This document shows, piece after piece, positions 21,157 to 32,300 of a stretch of 50,372 nucleotides of DNA; the first letter of the stretch is position 1; each line of letters begins with the position of its first letter. This DNA comes from a virus, in IMG/VR virus record IMGVR_UViG_3300027759_000126, positions 1-50,372 of that record; one strand, 5' to 3'. Position numbers and translations under genes: made by a program. Under the pieces are notes generated by a model, which made no database searches, was not told the origin of the DNA, and saw nothing but the letters and a program-made list of their open reading frames with translations.

Positions 21157-23546
21157 ATATATACACAAATACAAATAGCGCCTTTCCAAGTCAAGTGGTT
21201 GATGACGCTACTAAAGCATCTGAAGAATATGGGTTACAAGTATCTAGAGCAATAGAACAAGAATGGTTTGGACAAACTAGAAATAATCAAAATAGATATA
21301 CTTCTAACTTTAATAATTTTCATCAATTAAGATTATATGCTAGAGGTGAACAATCAGTTCAAAAATATAAAGATGAGTTAGCTATTAATGGTGATATTTC
21401 TTACTTAAATTTAGATTGGAAACCAGTACCTGTTATATCTAAATTTGTTGATATAGTTGTTAATGGTATGTCACAAAAGACTTATGATATAAAAGCCTAC
21501 GCTCAAGATCCAGAATCTTTACAAGCTAGAACATCGTATGCTCAATCAATACTAAGAGATATGTACTCTAAAGATTTGATTAATAAAGCTAATGCGGTTA
21601 CTGGTACAGACTTTTCTAATTCACCACTTCCTCAAGAGGATCTACCTGAAACTAAAGAAGAATTAGACTTACACATGCAACTAACTTATAAACAGTCAGT
21701 TGAAATAGCAGAAGAAGAAGCAATAAATAATGTACTTGCTGCTAATAAATGGGATTTAACTAGAAGGAGATTAAACTATGACTTAACCGTTATAGGTATC
21801 GCATGTGTTAAAACTAATTTTAATACTAGTGAAGGTATCGTGACTGAATATGTTGATCCAGCTTATATAGTACATTCTTATACAGAAGATCCAAATTTTG
21901 AAGACATATATTACGTAGGTGAAGTTAAAGCAATAACTATACCAGAATTAAAAAAACAATTTCCTCATATTACTGAAGAAGAATTGTATAAGATACAACA
22001 GATGCCAGGTAATAGACAATATATAACTGGTTGGGGTAATTACGATGAAAATACTGTTCAGGTTTTATACTTTGAGTATAAGACATATATGAATCAAGTT
22101 TTTAAAATAAAATATGGTGAAAATGGACTTGAAAAAGCCATTGAGAAGACAGACGAATTTAATCCACCACCAAGTGATAATTTTGAAAGAGTATCTAGAA
22201 CAATAGAAGTATTATATACTGGTGCTAAAATAATAGGCACTAACACTATGTTAGAATGGAAAATGTCAGAGAATATGACAAGACCATACGCTGATACTAC
22301 TAAAGTAGAAATGAATTATGTTATAACAGCGCCAAGAATGTATAAAGGTAGAATTGATTCTACTGTAAATAAAATAACTGGTTTTGCTGACATGATACAG
22401 TTGACACACCTAAAGATACAACAGGTGATGTCTAAAATGATTCCTGATGGTGTTTTTGTAGATGTTGATGGATTTGCTGAGATTGATTTAGGTAATGGCA
22501 CAAACTATAACCCAGCTGAAGCATTAAATATGTATTTTCAAACTGGTAGTATAGTTGGTAGATCTTTAACTCAAGAAGGTGGTATGAATGCTGCCAAAGT
22601 ACCTATTCAAGAATTAACTAGTTCTTCTGGACAAGCTAAAATAGGTTCACTAATACAAACTTATCAGTATTACTTACAGATGATAAGAGATGTTACTGGA
22701 TTAAATGAAGCACGTGATGGAAGTATGGTAGATAAAGATACTTTAGTAGGACTTCAAAAGATGGCCGCTAATGCATCAAATACAGCAACTAAACACATAT
22801 TACAATCTAGTCTGTTTCTAACTCTTAGAACATGCGAGAACATCTCATTAAGAATTGCTGATTGTTTAGATTTTCCTTTAACAGCTAAAGTATTAGAACA
22901 AAGTATAACTACATACAATGTATCTACTTTAAGAGAAATTAAAAATCTAAATCTTCATGATTTTGGTATATATCTAGAATTAGAACCAGATGAAGAAGAA
23001 AAAGCAATGCTTGAACAGAATATACAAGTTGCATTACAAAGTGGTAGTATAGATTTAGATGATGCTATAGATATTAGACAAGTTAGAAACCTGAAATTAG
23101 CCAATCAAGTTCTTAAGTTTAGAAAGGTTAAGAAACAAAAAGCCGCACAAGCTGCTCAGATGGCTAATATTCAGGCGCAAGCTAAGGCTAATCAAGAAAC
23201 AGCACAACAAGCAGCTTTATTCGAAGTTCAAAAGCAACAAGCATTAACTCAAGAAACTGTTAATATAGAGAGAGCAAAATCTCAATTTGATATTGAGAAA
23301 CTACAAATGGAAGCTCAACTAAAGAAACAATTATTAGAACAAGAGTTTCAATATAACATGCAATTAGCTCAGTTAAAGTCTAATACAGAAACAAGTAAAT
23401 TGCAAACAGTAGAAGATAGAAAAGATGAAAGAACTAAAATACAAGCATCTCAACAATCTGAACTGATAAATCAAAGAAAAACAAATTCATTACCACAAAC
23501 TTTTGAATCTTCACAGTTTGATGGTTTAGGTGGTATGGGTTTATAA
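21153..23546 (+). CDS. Portal protein
   Basis: 797 residues. The central portal core includes MIQLTHLKIQQVMSKMIPDG, SLIQTYQYYLQMIRDVTGLN and NEARDGS, blocks characteristic of portals in this phage group. The C-terminal 130 residues are Gln/Ala/Lys rich (KAAQAAQMANIQAQAKANQ) and predict a long coiled coil or barrel that reaches into the capsid. Its place between terL and scaffold/capsid genes agrees. It forms the dodecameric ring through which DNA enters and leaves; length is near that of crAss-like portals. Confidence 0.85.
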   Translation: MNIYTNTNSAFPSQVVDDATKASEEYGLQVSRAIEQEWFGQTRNNQNRYTSNFNNFHQLRLYARGEQSVQKYKDELAINGDISYLNLDWKPVPVISKFVDIVVNGMSQKTYDIKAYAQDPESLQARTSYAQSILRDMYSKDLINKANAVTGTDFSNSPLPQEDLPETKEELDLHMQLTYKQSVEIAEEEAINNVLAANKWDLTRRRLNYDLTVIGIACVKTNFNTSEGIVTEYVDPAYIVHSYTEDPNFEDIYYVGEVKAITIPELKKQFPHITEEELYKIQQMPGNRQYITGWGNYDENTVQVLYFEYKTYMNQVFKIKYGENGLEKAIEKTDEFNPPPSDNFERVSRTIEVLYTGAKIIGTNTMLEWKMSENMTRPYADTTKVEMNYVITAPRMYKGRIDSTVNKITGFADMIQLTHLKIQQVMSKMIPDGVFVDVDGFAEIDLGNGTNYNPAEALNMYFQTGSIVGRSLTQEGGMNAAKVPIQELTSSSGQAKIGSLIQTYQYYLQMIRDVTGLNEARDGSMVDKDTLVGLQKMAANASNTATKHILQSSLFLTLRTCENISLRIADCLDFPLTAKVLEQSITTYNVSTLREIKNLNLHDFGIYLELEPDEEEKAMLEQNIQVALQSGSIDLDDAIDIRQVRNLKLANQVLKFRKVKKQKAAQAAQMANIQAQAKANQETAQQAALFEVQKQQALTQETVNIERAKSQFDIEKLQMEAQLKKQLLEQEFQYNMQLAQLKSNTETSKLQTVEDRKDERTKIQASQQSELINQRKTNSLPQTFESSQFDGLGGMGL

Positions 23547-23554
23547 AATAAGTT

Positions 23555-23579
23555 AACTATTTAATTATATTATATTATG
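23555..23579 (+). promoter_or_regulatory. Shared 5' leader before the scaffold gene
   Basis: AACTATTTAATTATATTATA and the following TTATG differ at one base from 26294-26318 before the gene after the capsid. The 25-nt leader ends with the start codon. It may be a promoter element or a translation enhancer. Confidence 0.45.
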
Positions 23580-24755
23580 TCAGAAATTACAAAACAAGAA
23601 GGTGAATTTAAAATACCTAAACCAAAAAAACCTAGAAATCTAAATAAAGAAGATTCTGTTGTTAAAGTAGATTTATCTACTCCATTGGTAGAACAAGATA
23701 TTACTAAAGTAACAATACAAACAACTAATCCAGATACAGATGCCATTCAAATCCAAAGCACAGATGAAAACGTGTTACGCACAGAACAACCCGAAGTGGA
23801 ATTGCGAGAAATGGAACAAGGAAACCAAGGGACCATTGAAAATGTTATTGAAGAAATCACCAACGAAGAGATAGTTGAAATCAAAGAAGAACTTAAGGAA
23901 AGTGTTCAAGAACAAATAAACACAGGAAAACCATTACCAGAAAACATCGAAAAACTTGTTGCTTTCATGGAAGAGACTGGAGGAACTGTTGAAGATTATG
24001 TCAGATTAAATACTGATTACTCTAATATTAATGAAGATGCATTATTAAGAGAATACTATAAATCAACAAAACCTCATTTAGATCAAGAAGAAATACAATT
24101 CCTAATGGAAGATACTTTTTTCTTTGATGAGGATTTAGAAGAAGAACGAGATATTCGTAAGAAGAAACTCGCTTATAAGGAAGAGGTTGTAAAAGCTAAG
24201 AACTACTTAGAGTCAATAAAGAGTAAATATTACGAGGAAATCAAGTTGAGACCTGGTATGACTCAAGAACAAAGAGAAGCTTCTGACTTTTTTAACCGAT
24301 ACAAGAAGAATGAAGAAGAGTCTAAAACGCGACATGAACGCTTTAAACAGGCTACCAAAAGTTTATTCAACGATGAATTCAAAGGTTTTGAATATAATGT
24401 CGGTGATAAAAGATTTAGATATGGTATCCAGAATACTGAACAAGTTGCGGAAAAACAATCAGACATTAATAATTTTCTCGGGAAGTTCCTGGATAAAGAA
24501 GGAAATATTAGTGATCAAAAAAGTTATCACAAGGCTTTATACACTGCTATGAACTCTGATAGAATCGCGCAACACTTCTACGAGCAAGGAAAAGCCGATG
24601 CTGTAAAGGAAGTTATTGCTAATTCTAAAAATCCTAGTACAAATCAACCTAGACAAACGTCTGGAGAAGTTTTTATAAATGGATTAAGAGTTAAATCTGT
24701 TAGTGGTTTTGATTCTTCAAAACTAAGAATACAAACAAAGAAATTTAACAATTAA
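23577..24755 (+). CDS. Candidate capsid scaffolding protein
   Basis: 392 residues, highly charged and helical. N-terminal 100 residues are disordered and Glu/Thr/Gln rich, the middle is a charged coiled-coil region (LEEERDIRKKKLAYKEEVVKA), the end is basic and short (SKLRIQTKKFN). Composition and the slot between portal and capsid are typical of scaffolds. The stretch at nt 23740-24000 is richer in G/C, with CGC and CGA arginine codons that neighbouring genes rarely use. Preceded by a 25-nt leader shared with the 26316 gene. Confidence 0.7.
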   Translation: MSEITKQEGEFKIPKPKKPRNLNKEDSVVKVDLSTPLVEQDITKVTIQTTNPDTDAIQIQSTDENVLRTEQPEVELREMEQGNQGTIENVIEEITNEEIVEIKEELKESVQEQINTGKPLPENIEKLVAFMEETGGTVEDYVRLNTDYSNINEDALLREYYKSTKPHLDQEEIQFLMEDTFFFDEDLEEERDIRKKKLAYKEEVVKAKNYLESIKSKYYEEIKLRPGMTQEQREASDFFNRYKKNEEESKTRHERFKQATKSLFNDEFKGFEYNVGDKRFRYGIQNTEQVAEKQSDINNFLGKFLDKEGNISDQKSYHKALYTAMNSDRIAQHFYEQGKADAVKEVIANSKNPSTNQPRQTSGEVFINGLRVKSVSGFDSSKLRIQTKKFNN

Positions 24756-24767
24756 AATTAAAAAATT

Positions 24768-26234
24768 ATGGCAAATGTGTCACCGAACTTTGGTTCAATT
24801 AAACCGTCTCAAAGACAACAAACTTTAGAATCTAATTACTTAAACTTTACAGATTCTAGCGGAAATAACTTCGCGCAACAATATCTTCCAGAAATCTACG
24901 AAGCAGAAATTGAGCGTTATGGAAACAGAACTCTTTCTGGATTCTTACGTATGGTAGGAGCTGAAATGCCTATGTCATCTGATCAAATCATTTGGTCTGA
25001 ACAAAACAGATTACACATTGCTTACAAAGATGTTACATGTGCTAATTCAACTGATTTAACTTTTGCAGTTTCTGCTACTAATAGTGTAGGTAATACATAT
25101 ACTAGTAATGTAATTTCTGTTGGACAAACTCTAGTAGTTATGAGTCCTTCTACAGGAAAAGAACTTAAAGTTTACGTTACAGCTTCTAGTACTAGTGCTA
25201 CTGGATCTGCAGCTGGTACAGCTACTGTAAGTGTTAAACCTTATACTCAATTAGATTTAACTACTGGTTCTGGTAATGCTGTAAGTTTTGCTAGTGCAAC
25301 AGATCTTAAAATCTTTGTCTATGGTTCTGAATTTAAGAAAGGAACTACAGATGCTACTTTAAACTCTGTAACTCCTTCTTTTACTCAATATAGTAACTCT
25401 CCTATTATCGTAAAAGAAAGATATCAAATCTCTGGATCTGACACAGCTCAAATTGGTTGGGTTGAAGTTGCTACAGAAGATGGTACTGGTGGTTTCTTGT
25501 GGTATTTAAAAGCAGAAGCTGAAACAAGACTTCGTTTTGAAGATTACTTAGAAATGTCAGTAATTGAAGGTGAATTAGTTTCTGGTGGTTCTACACTTAC
25601 TTCTGGTAACTCTATCAAAGGAACTGAAGGTCTTTTTGCAGCTGTTAGAAGTAGAGGTAATGTTGTAAATAACTTTACTGCTGCATCAGGTCTTAATGAT
25701 TTTGATTCAATCTTAAAAAACTTAGATACTCAAGGAGCAATTGAAGAAAATATGTTCTTCTTAAACAGAGCTACTTCTCTTGATTTTGATGATATGTTAG
25801 CTTCTTTGTCAGCAGGTGCTGCAGGTGGAGTTGCTTACGGTTTGTTTGAAAATTCTGAGCAAATGGCGTTAAACCTAGGTTTCTCTGGTTTCCGTCGTGG
25901 ATCTTATGATTTCTACAAAACTGATTGGAAATACCTTAATGACGCATCTACTCGTGGTGGTATGACTAATAACACTATCGATGGTATCTTGATTCCGGCT
26001 GGAACATCTACTGTTTACGATCAACAATTAGGTACTAATATCCGTAGACCTTTCTTACATGTTCGTTATAGAGCTAATCAAGCTGATGACAGACGTATGA
26101 AAACTTGGATTACTGGATCTGTTGGAGGTGCTTATACTTCTGATCTTGACGCAATGCAAGTACACTTCTTGTCTGAAAGATGTCTAGTTACTCAAGCTGC
26201 TAACAATTTCGTATTGTTTACTGCTTCAGTATAA
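24768..26234 (+). CDS. Major capsid protein
   Basis: 488 residues. FAQQYLPEIYEAEIERYGNR starts the ordered part; a Ser/Thr/Gly-rich insertion at about 88-205 could be an insertion domain; the end VHFLSERCLVTQAANNFVLF is typical of capsid proteins of this phage group. HK97 fold is assumed from family. It follows the scaffold by 12 nt and is closed by a strong hairpin. It uses CGT arginine codons far more than terL or portal and many C-ending codons, a sign of high expression. It is the likely main client of the chaperonins. Confidence 0.85.
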   Translation: MANVSPNFGSIKPSQRQQTLESNYLNFTDSSGNNFAQQYLPEIYEAEIERYGNRTLSGFLRMVGAEMPMSSDQIIWSEQNRLHIAYKDVTCANSTDLTFAVSATNSVGNTYTSNVISVGQTLVVMSPSTGKELKVYVTASSTSATGSAAGTATVSVKPYTQLDLTTGSGNAVSFASATDLKIFVYGSEFKKGTTDATLNSVTPSFTQYSNSPIIVKERYQISGSDTAQIGWVEVATEDGTGGFLWYLKAEAETRLRFEDYLEMSVIEGELVSGGSTLTSGNSIKGTEGLFAAVRSRGNVVNNFTAASGLNDFDSILKNLDTQGAIEENMFFLNRATSLDFDDMLASLSAGAAGGVAYGLFENSEQMALNLGFSGFRRGSYDFYKTDWKYLNDASTRGGMTNNTIDGILIPAGTSTVYDQQLGTNIRRPFLHVRYRANQADDRRMKTWITGSVGGAYTSDLDAMQVHFLSERCLVTQAANNFVLFTASV

Positions 26235-26240
26235 AAACCT

Positions 26241-26286
26241 GGTAATATTACCCCTGTTGAACTGATAGGGGTAATTATTACCTTTT
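26241..26286 (+). terminator. Strong terminator after the capsid gene
   Basis: GGTAATATTACCCCT, an 11-nt loop and AGGGGTAATTATTACC pair over 15 positions with a single bulged T, followed by TTTT. It begins 6 nt after the capsid stop. It probably makes a capsid-ended transcript abundant while some polymerase reads through. Confidence 0.85.
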
Positions 26287-26293
26287 AAAAATA

Positions 26294-26318
26294 AACTATT
26301 AAATTATATTATATTATG
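26294..26318 (+). promoter_or_regulatory. Shared 5' leader after the capsid terminator
   Basis: Same 25-nt leader as at 23555-23579 with one base changed. Located 8 nt after the terminator T-run, it may restart transcription or set translation of the following gene. Confidence 0.45.
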
Positions 26319-27176
26319 GCGACAACGCAAAAAACAAAAGAAAAAGAATTAGAAAGTGTTAATACAAACAATGTATCAACCGCAGAATATACAGAGGAAA
26401 CTGTAATTAAAAAGACAGTAGAAGTTAAAGATACTAAACCTAAATGGGAAATAAAAGATAGAATCTATATTATAACAGATAGTCATTCTCCTTTAACTTA
26501 TACATTACAAGGAAAGCATACACTTAGATATCCATTGTTATGGTTTGACAAAGAAACAGGACAACAAGAGGAATTAAGATATGCTACTAATCAAAACTCA
26601 CCTTTAGTTAGTGAACAGAAAGGTCAAGTAACACTAGGTCACATTATGTTTTCAGAAGGTGTATTAAACGTACCAAAAGAAAAACAAAATCTACAAAAAC
26701 TTTTATCTATTTATCATCCAGGTTTAAATAAAAAATATATTGAATTTGATTCTACAATGGAAGCTGAAGATGAATTAGAAACAATAGAATTAGAAGTAGA
26801 AGCAATGAATGCCGCTTTTGAAATGGACATCGACATGGCAGAAGCTATTGTTAGAGTAGAAGTTGGTACTAGAGTGAATAAGATGAGTTCTAAGGAAATA
26901 AGAAGAGACTTATTGTTAATGGCTAGAAAAAATCCTAATTTGTTTTTAGAATTGGCTAATGATGATAATGTACCTTTAAGAAACTTAGCAATTAGAGCGA
27001 CTGAAGTTGGAATTATAAAACTATCACAAGATCAAAGAACATTTCATTGGGGTGAAAATGATAGAAAATTAATGACGGTACCTTTTGATGAGAATCCTTA
27101 TTCAGCTATGGCTGCGTTCTTTAAAACAGATGAAGGTATAGGAATCTTTAAATCTATAGAGAAAAAACTTAAATAA
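26316..27176 (+). CDS. Conserved protein following the capsid gene
   Basis: 286 residues. An N-terminal Thr/Glu/Lys-rich disordered tail (about 45 residues) is followed by a beta region (WEIKDRIYIITD, TYTLQGKHTLRYPLLWFD) and a helical acidic part (LLSIYHPGLNKKYIEFD, then ELETIELEVEAMNAAFEM). I recognise the HPGLNKKYIEFD pattern from a family placed after capsid genes in related uncultured phages; no function known. It is bracketed by terminators on both sides, so its dosage may be set independently of capsid. Confidence 0.7.
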   Translation: MATTQKTKEKELESVNTNNVSTAEYTEETVIKKTVEVKDTKPKWEIKDRIYIITDSHSPLTYTLQGKHTLRYPLLWFDKETGQQEELRYATNQNSPLVSEQKGQVTLGHIMFSEGVLNVPKEKQNLQKLLSIYHPGLNKKYIEFDSTMEAEDELETIELEVEAMNAAFEMDIDMAEAIVRVEVGTRVNKMSSKEIRRDLLLMARKNPNLFLELANDDNVPLRNLAIRATEVGIIKLSQDQRTFHWGENDRKLMTVPFDENPYSAMAAFFKTDEGIGIFKSIEKKLK

Positions 27177-27193
27177 CATGTAATACTAATACT

Positions 27194-27239
27194 TAGGCGG
27201 TTATTGTACTTAAAACTGCAATAATCGCCTATTTATTAT
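27194..27239 (+). terminator. Terminator after the post-capsid gene
   Basis: TAGGCGGTTATTG and CAATAATCGCCTA pair over 13 bp with one G-U pair around a 12-nt loop, followed by TTTATTAT. The stem is G/C-rich at its base for this genome. Located 18 nt after the stop codon. Confidence 0.8.
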
Positions 27240-27253
27240 AAAAAAATAGACAA

Positions 27254-28171
27254 ATGGCAGTAAATGTAGACGTAGTTTATAAAACAGTTTTATTAATATT
27301 AAATAAAGAACAACGCGGATATATGACTCCCGATGAGTTTAATAGGGTTGCAACTCAAGTACAATTAGAAATATTTAATGAATACTTTGAGAGTATAAAC
27401 CAACAAATTAGAATACAACCAAATGACTCTGAATACGCTGATAGAGTTAAAAATTTAGACGAAAAAATATCTATATTTCAAGAATATGGTCCAGCTACTT
27501 TTACTAGTCCTTATTTTACAATACCAAATATAACAGGTACTACATATACTGGACAACCAATTACAACTGTAGTTGGAGTTCAATTATATCCTACTTATAT
27601 TGATTTAGAAGTTTTAGATGCTGGATCAACTTCTGTTTTTTTTAATGGTGTACAACAACCTCAAGAAAACTGGAGTATCGCTGGAACTAATCTGGTATTA
27701 ACATCTCCTCCACTTAGTATATTCATTATTACTATAACCGTATCTCCATTTAATTTTTATAAATTAGGTTCTGTAATATATAAAGACAGTATAGATGTTC
27801 AATATGTTCAACCTAATGAATTAATAGATATAAACTTATCTAAATTAACAAAACCAACAACAACATTTCCTGCTTACACATATAAAGACTATAAAATATA
27901 TGTAAGTCCATCAACAATACAAAGTGATATATCGGTAACTTATATAAGAAAACCTTTAAATCCTTCTTGGAATTTTACATCTTCAGGATCACCTAATTAT
28001 CAATATTTTTATTCAAGTTCTAATTCTATTAATTTTGAATTACATCCAACAGAACAAGTTAATATAATTACTAGAATATTACTTTACTCTGGAGTTATAA
28101 TAAAAGATCAATCAATAATACAAGCTGCTGCTTCTGAGATTCAAGCAACAACTATTAACTCAAAATCATAA
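27254..28171 (+). CDS. Head-tail connector or ring protein, candidate
   Basis: 305 residues. The first 90 residues are helical (KEQRGYMTPDEFNRVATQVQ, then YFESINQQIR), the rest beta-rich (YPTYIDLEVLDAG). An N-terminal helix bundle plus beta domain after the capsid fits adaptor or ring proteins that close the portal in short-tailed phages, including those of crAss-like type. No enzyme motif. Assigned by position and general fold impression. Confidence 0.55.
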   Translation: MAVNVDVVYKTVLLILNKEQRGYMTPDEFNRVATQVQLEIFNEYFESINQQIRIQPNDSEYADRVKNLDEKISIFQEYGPATFTSPYFTIPNITGTTYTGQPITTVVGVQLYPTYIDLEVLDAGSTSVFFNGVQQPQENWSIAGTNLVLTSPPLSIFIITITVSPFNFYKLGSVIYKDSIDVQYVQPNELIDINLSKLTKPTTTFPAYTYKDYKIYVSPSTIQSDISVTYIRKPLNPSWNFTSSGSPNYQYFYSSSNSINFELHPTEQVNIITRILLYSGVIIKDQSIIQAAASEIQATTINSKS

Positions 28172-28177
28172 TAATAT

Positions 28178-29389
28178 ATGGAACTTTATAATGACGGTTT
28201 AATAACTGAGAGTAATAGACAGTATTACGAAGGCGCGAAAAGTATAGTAGCTTCTTACGAACAACAAGAATTTCTTTTTACTGGTTTTGATACGCCATTA
28301 GTATGGTATACAAACAATGTGAATGATGATAGATATGATTTAACTAATTTTAAATTCTATTATAGTAATAATGGTGGAGTTACTTTTATTGATTATCCAT
28401 ACGGATTCACAGTAGTTAATGGTAATACAATTGTATTAACATCTTATGCTGAAGCTGGACAAATATATTTAGTACAATTAAAAAGATTAGAAGGTGGTAA
28501 GTATGGTAGTAAAAATGCTTATGGTACTATTGTTGAAGAAAACTATGGTAGTTATTCTTATATAAAATTAGAAGATTTAATAAATAACTTTATAGTAGCA
28601 TACGTAGGTGATAATAAATTAATACCAAGTATAAAAAGAACTGATGTTATATTCCATGCAAAACGTGGATTACAGGAATTTAGTTATGATACTTTAAAAA
28701 GTATAAAATCACAAGAACTTACAATACCTCCAAGTCTAAATATAATAATACCTCAAGACTACGTTAACTATGTCAAAATATCTAGAATTGATAGAAATGG
28801 TGTTAAACATGTTATATATCCTGGTACTTTAAGTGGAATACCTTATACAACTCCTATACAAGATACGGAAGGTATACCAATTCAAGATACTTTAGATCAA
28901 AATATTATAGGTAGTTCTTTAATAAAAGAAAGATGGGACTCTAATAACTCACGTGAATTAATACGAAATGAAGATTATTTTTCACATGATATGTACGATA
29001 ATAATAGTATGTATGGAAGATTAGGTCAAAGATACGGTATGGATACTTCTAATGCTAATGTTAATGGTACTTTCATGATGAATGAAGCAGAAGGTAAAAT
29101 ATCTTTTAGTAGTGAGTTAGTTGGTTCATTAATTCTTTTAGAATACATATCTGATGGACTTGCTTATGATTTAGATACTAAAGTACCTAAACTAGCAGAA
29201 GAAGCTATGTACGCTCATATATTACATGCTATAATATCTTTAAGATCTAATCAACCTGAGTATTTAGTTCAAAGATTAAAACAAGAAAGATTTGCTAAAC
29301 TAAGAAATACTAAAATTAGATTATCTAATATAAAAATGGAAGAGTTTACTAAAATATTAAGAGGACAATCCAAATGGATTAAACACTAA
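28178..29389 (+). CDS. Tail-tube or connector protein, candidate
   Basis: 403 residues, mixed. N-terminal part is beta (QEFLFTGFDTPLVWYTNN); the middle holds TDVIFHAKRGLQEFSYDTLK followed by LTIPPSLNIIIPQDYVNYVK; the end is helical and basic. I recognise the middle block from connector-type structural proteins in related environmental phages. It begins 6 nt after the 305-residue protein gene and 6 nt before the muzzle gene, so the three likely assemble together below the portal. Confidence 0.6.
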   Translation: MELYNDGLITESNRQYYEGAKSIVASYEQQEFLFTGFDTPLVWYTNNVNDDRYDLTNFKFYYSNNGGVTFIDYPYGFTVVNGNTIVLTSYAEAGQIYLVQLKRLEGGKYGSKNAYGTIVEENYGSYSYIKLEDLINNFIVAYVGDNKLIPSIKRTDVIFHAKRGLQEFSYDTLKSIKSQELTIPPSLNIIIPQDYVNYVKISRIDRNGVKHVIYPGTLSGIPYTTPIQDTEGIPIQDTLDQNIIGSSLIKERWDSNNSRELIRNEDYFSHDMYDNNSMYGRLGQRYGMDTSNANVNGTFMMNEAEGKISFSSELVGSLILLEYISDGLAYDLDTKVPKLAEEAMYAHILHAIISLRSNQPEYLVQRLKQERFAKLRNTKIRLSNIKMEEFTKILRGQSKWIKH

Positions 29390-29395
29390 AATTAA

Positions 29396-32300
29396 ATGGC
29401 AGAAATAAAAAATAGTTTCATTGGTTCTAAAATGAACAAGGATATAGATGATAGACTTGTAGCAAATAATGAATATAGAGAAGCCTATAACATATCAGTA
29501 GGTAAATCTGATGAAGGAAATCAAGGTACTATTCAAAATTCTTTAGGGAATAGTCTAGTTAATTTTGGTGGAGTTGAAACTGATCCTACTTTAAAATGTA
29601 TAGGTTCAATAGCAGATAATCAAAACAATGTAGTTTATGAATTTTTATCAAACTATAGAGATAATTCAAACACATTAGAACCACCAACACCTGGAGTTTA
29701 TACTATGAAAATAGTTGCTAGAAACTTTAGTAAATTAACATATACCGTATTAGTACAAGGAGATTTTCTTAATTTTGCTACTAATAATATATTTAGAATA
29801 AATGGAATTAATATAGTTGAAAATCTATTATTTTGGACAGACAATAGAAATCAACCTCGTAAAATAAATATCGCATCGGCATTAAATGCTCCTGCCACTA
29901 GTTTGAATCCATATTATACTATGGAACATCAAATATCAGTAGCTAAATTTGCACCAGTAAATCCAATATCTTTATACACTAGTATTAAAACATCAATTGT
30001 TGCTGCTATAAATACAACGTCTTTCAAGGTTTTAAAATCTGCCGGTGTTAAAGTTGGTATGACTATAGTGTCAGAAACTAATGCTGGTGCTACTATAATT
30101 AGTTGTAGTGAATATATACTAGTAAGTAGTGTTGTAGATGATGCAAATCCATTGTGGAGTATTGTTACTGTATATTCTGCACCTACTGTTAGTACTGCAT
30201 TCAATATAAACAATATATTAATATTCATGGTATCTACCATGTCTAATCAATCTAGTACTCCTTCATGGCCTGGTGATCCAGATTACATGAAAAATAAATA
30301 TATAAGATTTAGTTATAGATTTAGATTTGATGACGATGAGTATTCTTTAATAGCTCCGTTTACGCAAATAGCATATATACCATTACAAAAAGGTTTCTTC
30401 ATTAATGGCAACGAAACTGACGCTTATAGAAGTACTATATTAAGTTGGATGCAAAATAATGTTAACAATGTAGAATTATTAATAACATTCCCAGATAATG
30501 TAATTAACTGTACTGATTCTTACAAGATAGTTGAAATAGATATACTATATAAAGAGTCTGACTCTTTAGCAGTTAAAGTATTAGATACTGTTAGTATTTC
30601 AGACGTATTATTAACAGTACCAATTAATAATGTATACAAGTATAAGTATCAATCTAGAAAACCATATAGAACACTACCATCTTCAGAGATAACTAGAGTT
30701 TATGATAGAGTTCCTATAAGGGCGTTGGCTCAAGAAGTATCTGGAAATAGATTAATATATGGTAATTTTGTTGATAAATATACACCACCAAGTAATTTAA
30801 ACTACGCAGTGGCTGTTGTTCAAAAAGACGAGACAGGCAATAGTTTTATAGAATATCCAAACCATACATTAAAACAAAAAAGAAATTATCAAGTAGGTTT
30901 TGTATTAGCAGATAAATATGGTAGAGATTCTTCTGTAATATTATCAAGTATATTAGATACTGTAAATTCAGATGGAACAACAACTTTTGGAGGTTCAACA
31001 GTATTCTCTGATTATTCTAGTAATATAAACCCAACTAATGTTAAAGGTTGGTTAGGTAATACATTATCTATACAATTAAATCAGATAATAAATTCTAACA
31101 AAGATATTATTACTGGAACTCCTGGATTATATGCTGAATCTATAGGTAATGGATTTATATTAACAACATCCACAACTACAACTATAACAAACACTACATA
31201 TATCTTTACTTACTTAAGTGGTACTTTGCCTGTTGTTGGTAATTATTTAAGAGGAGCTTATGTTGATTATGTAAAAATAACATTAAGAACAAACGTAGGT
31301 TCTGTTTATACAGTTACTACTGATGGTAGAGTAAATGATATTTATTTAAAGTCATTAGATAATGCTACTCCTGATGTTAAATTTTCCTATATACTTAATC
31401 CATTAGGTTGGTATTCTTATAAAGTAGTTGTTAGACAAAGAGAACAAGACTATTATAATGTATATCTTCCAGGTATGTTAAATGGTTATCCATTTGGTCA
31501 AACTTATGGTTCTCAAACTACTTATGTTAGTAGTGTTCCTACTTTATATAATGGTATAAACACAACTTTATTTCCAACTACAGAATCAAATAAAACTGCC
31601 AATATAGTATTATTAAATGATAATATAAATAAAATACCAAGAGACTTAAATGAAATAGGTCCAGATCAAAAACAATATAGAAGTAGTGTTGAATTATGGG
31701 GTAGGGTAAGTAATATAGTTGTTTCTTCAATAGCTAGTAATGTACAATATTATCCATCTGCAAAACCAGATGTAGTTACAAGTATATCTTTAGCTTCTGA
31801 TTCTAATTTTTTACCAACTACAGTAACTAACCCAAGTGGTACCGCATCTAGTAACATGTACCAATTACAAAGTAATCCATCTATAGCTAGAATAAGTACT
31901 GTTAACGCTATTGGTGTAACGGCTACTTCGTCTTCTACAACAAACATGGTTCCTTTCTTAAGTGTATATGAGACTAAACCTGTACAATCAGATTTAGATA
32001 TATTCTGGGAGACAACTACAACAGGTTTTATATCTGATATTAATGCAGACGTACTTAATGGTTTTGATGGACCAATTGGTTTATCTGAAACTGGTTTTTT
32101 AATGAATGAATGTCAAGATTATTCTTTATCAAATCCAACTACAGGCGGTTGTAATACTAAATACATAACAAATTTATTCAATCCTATAAACAACAGTGAG
32201 AGTCCAATTAGCTATGTAACATGTCCATTAAATACATTAAATCCTTTAACTGTAGTAGACGGCGGTGGTTTTAATAGAACTAGTGATTTTGGAATAGAAA

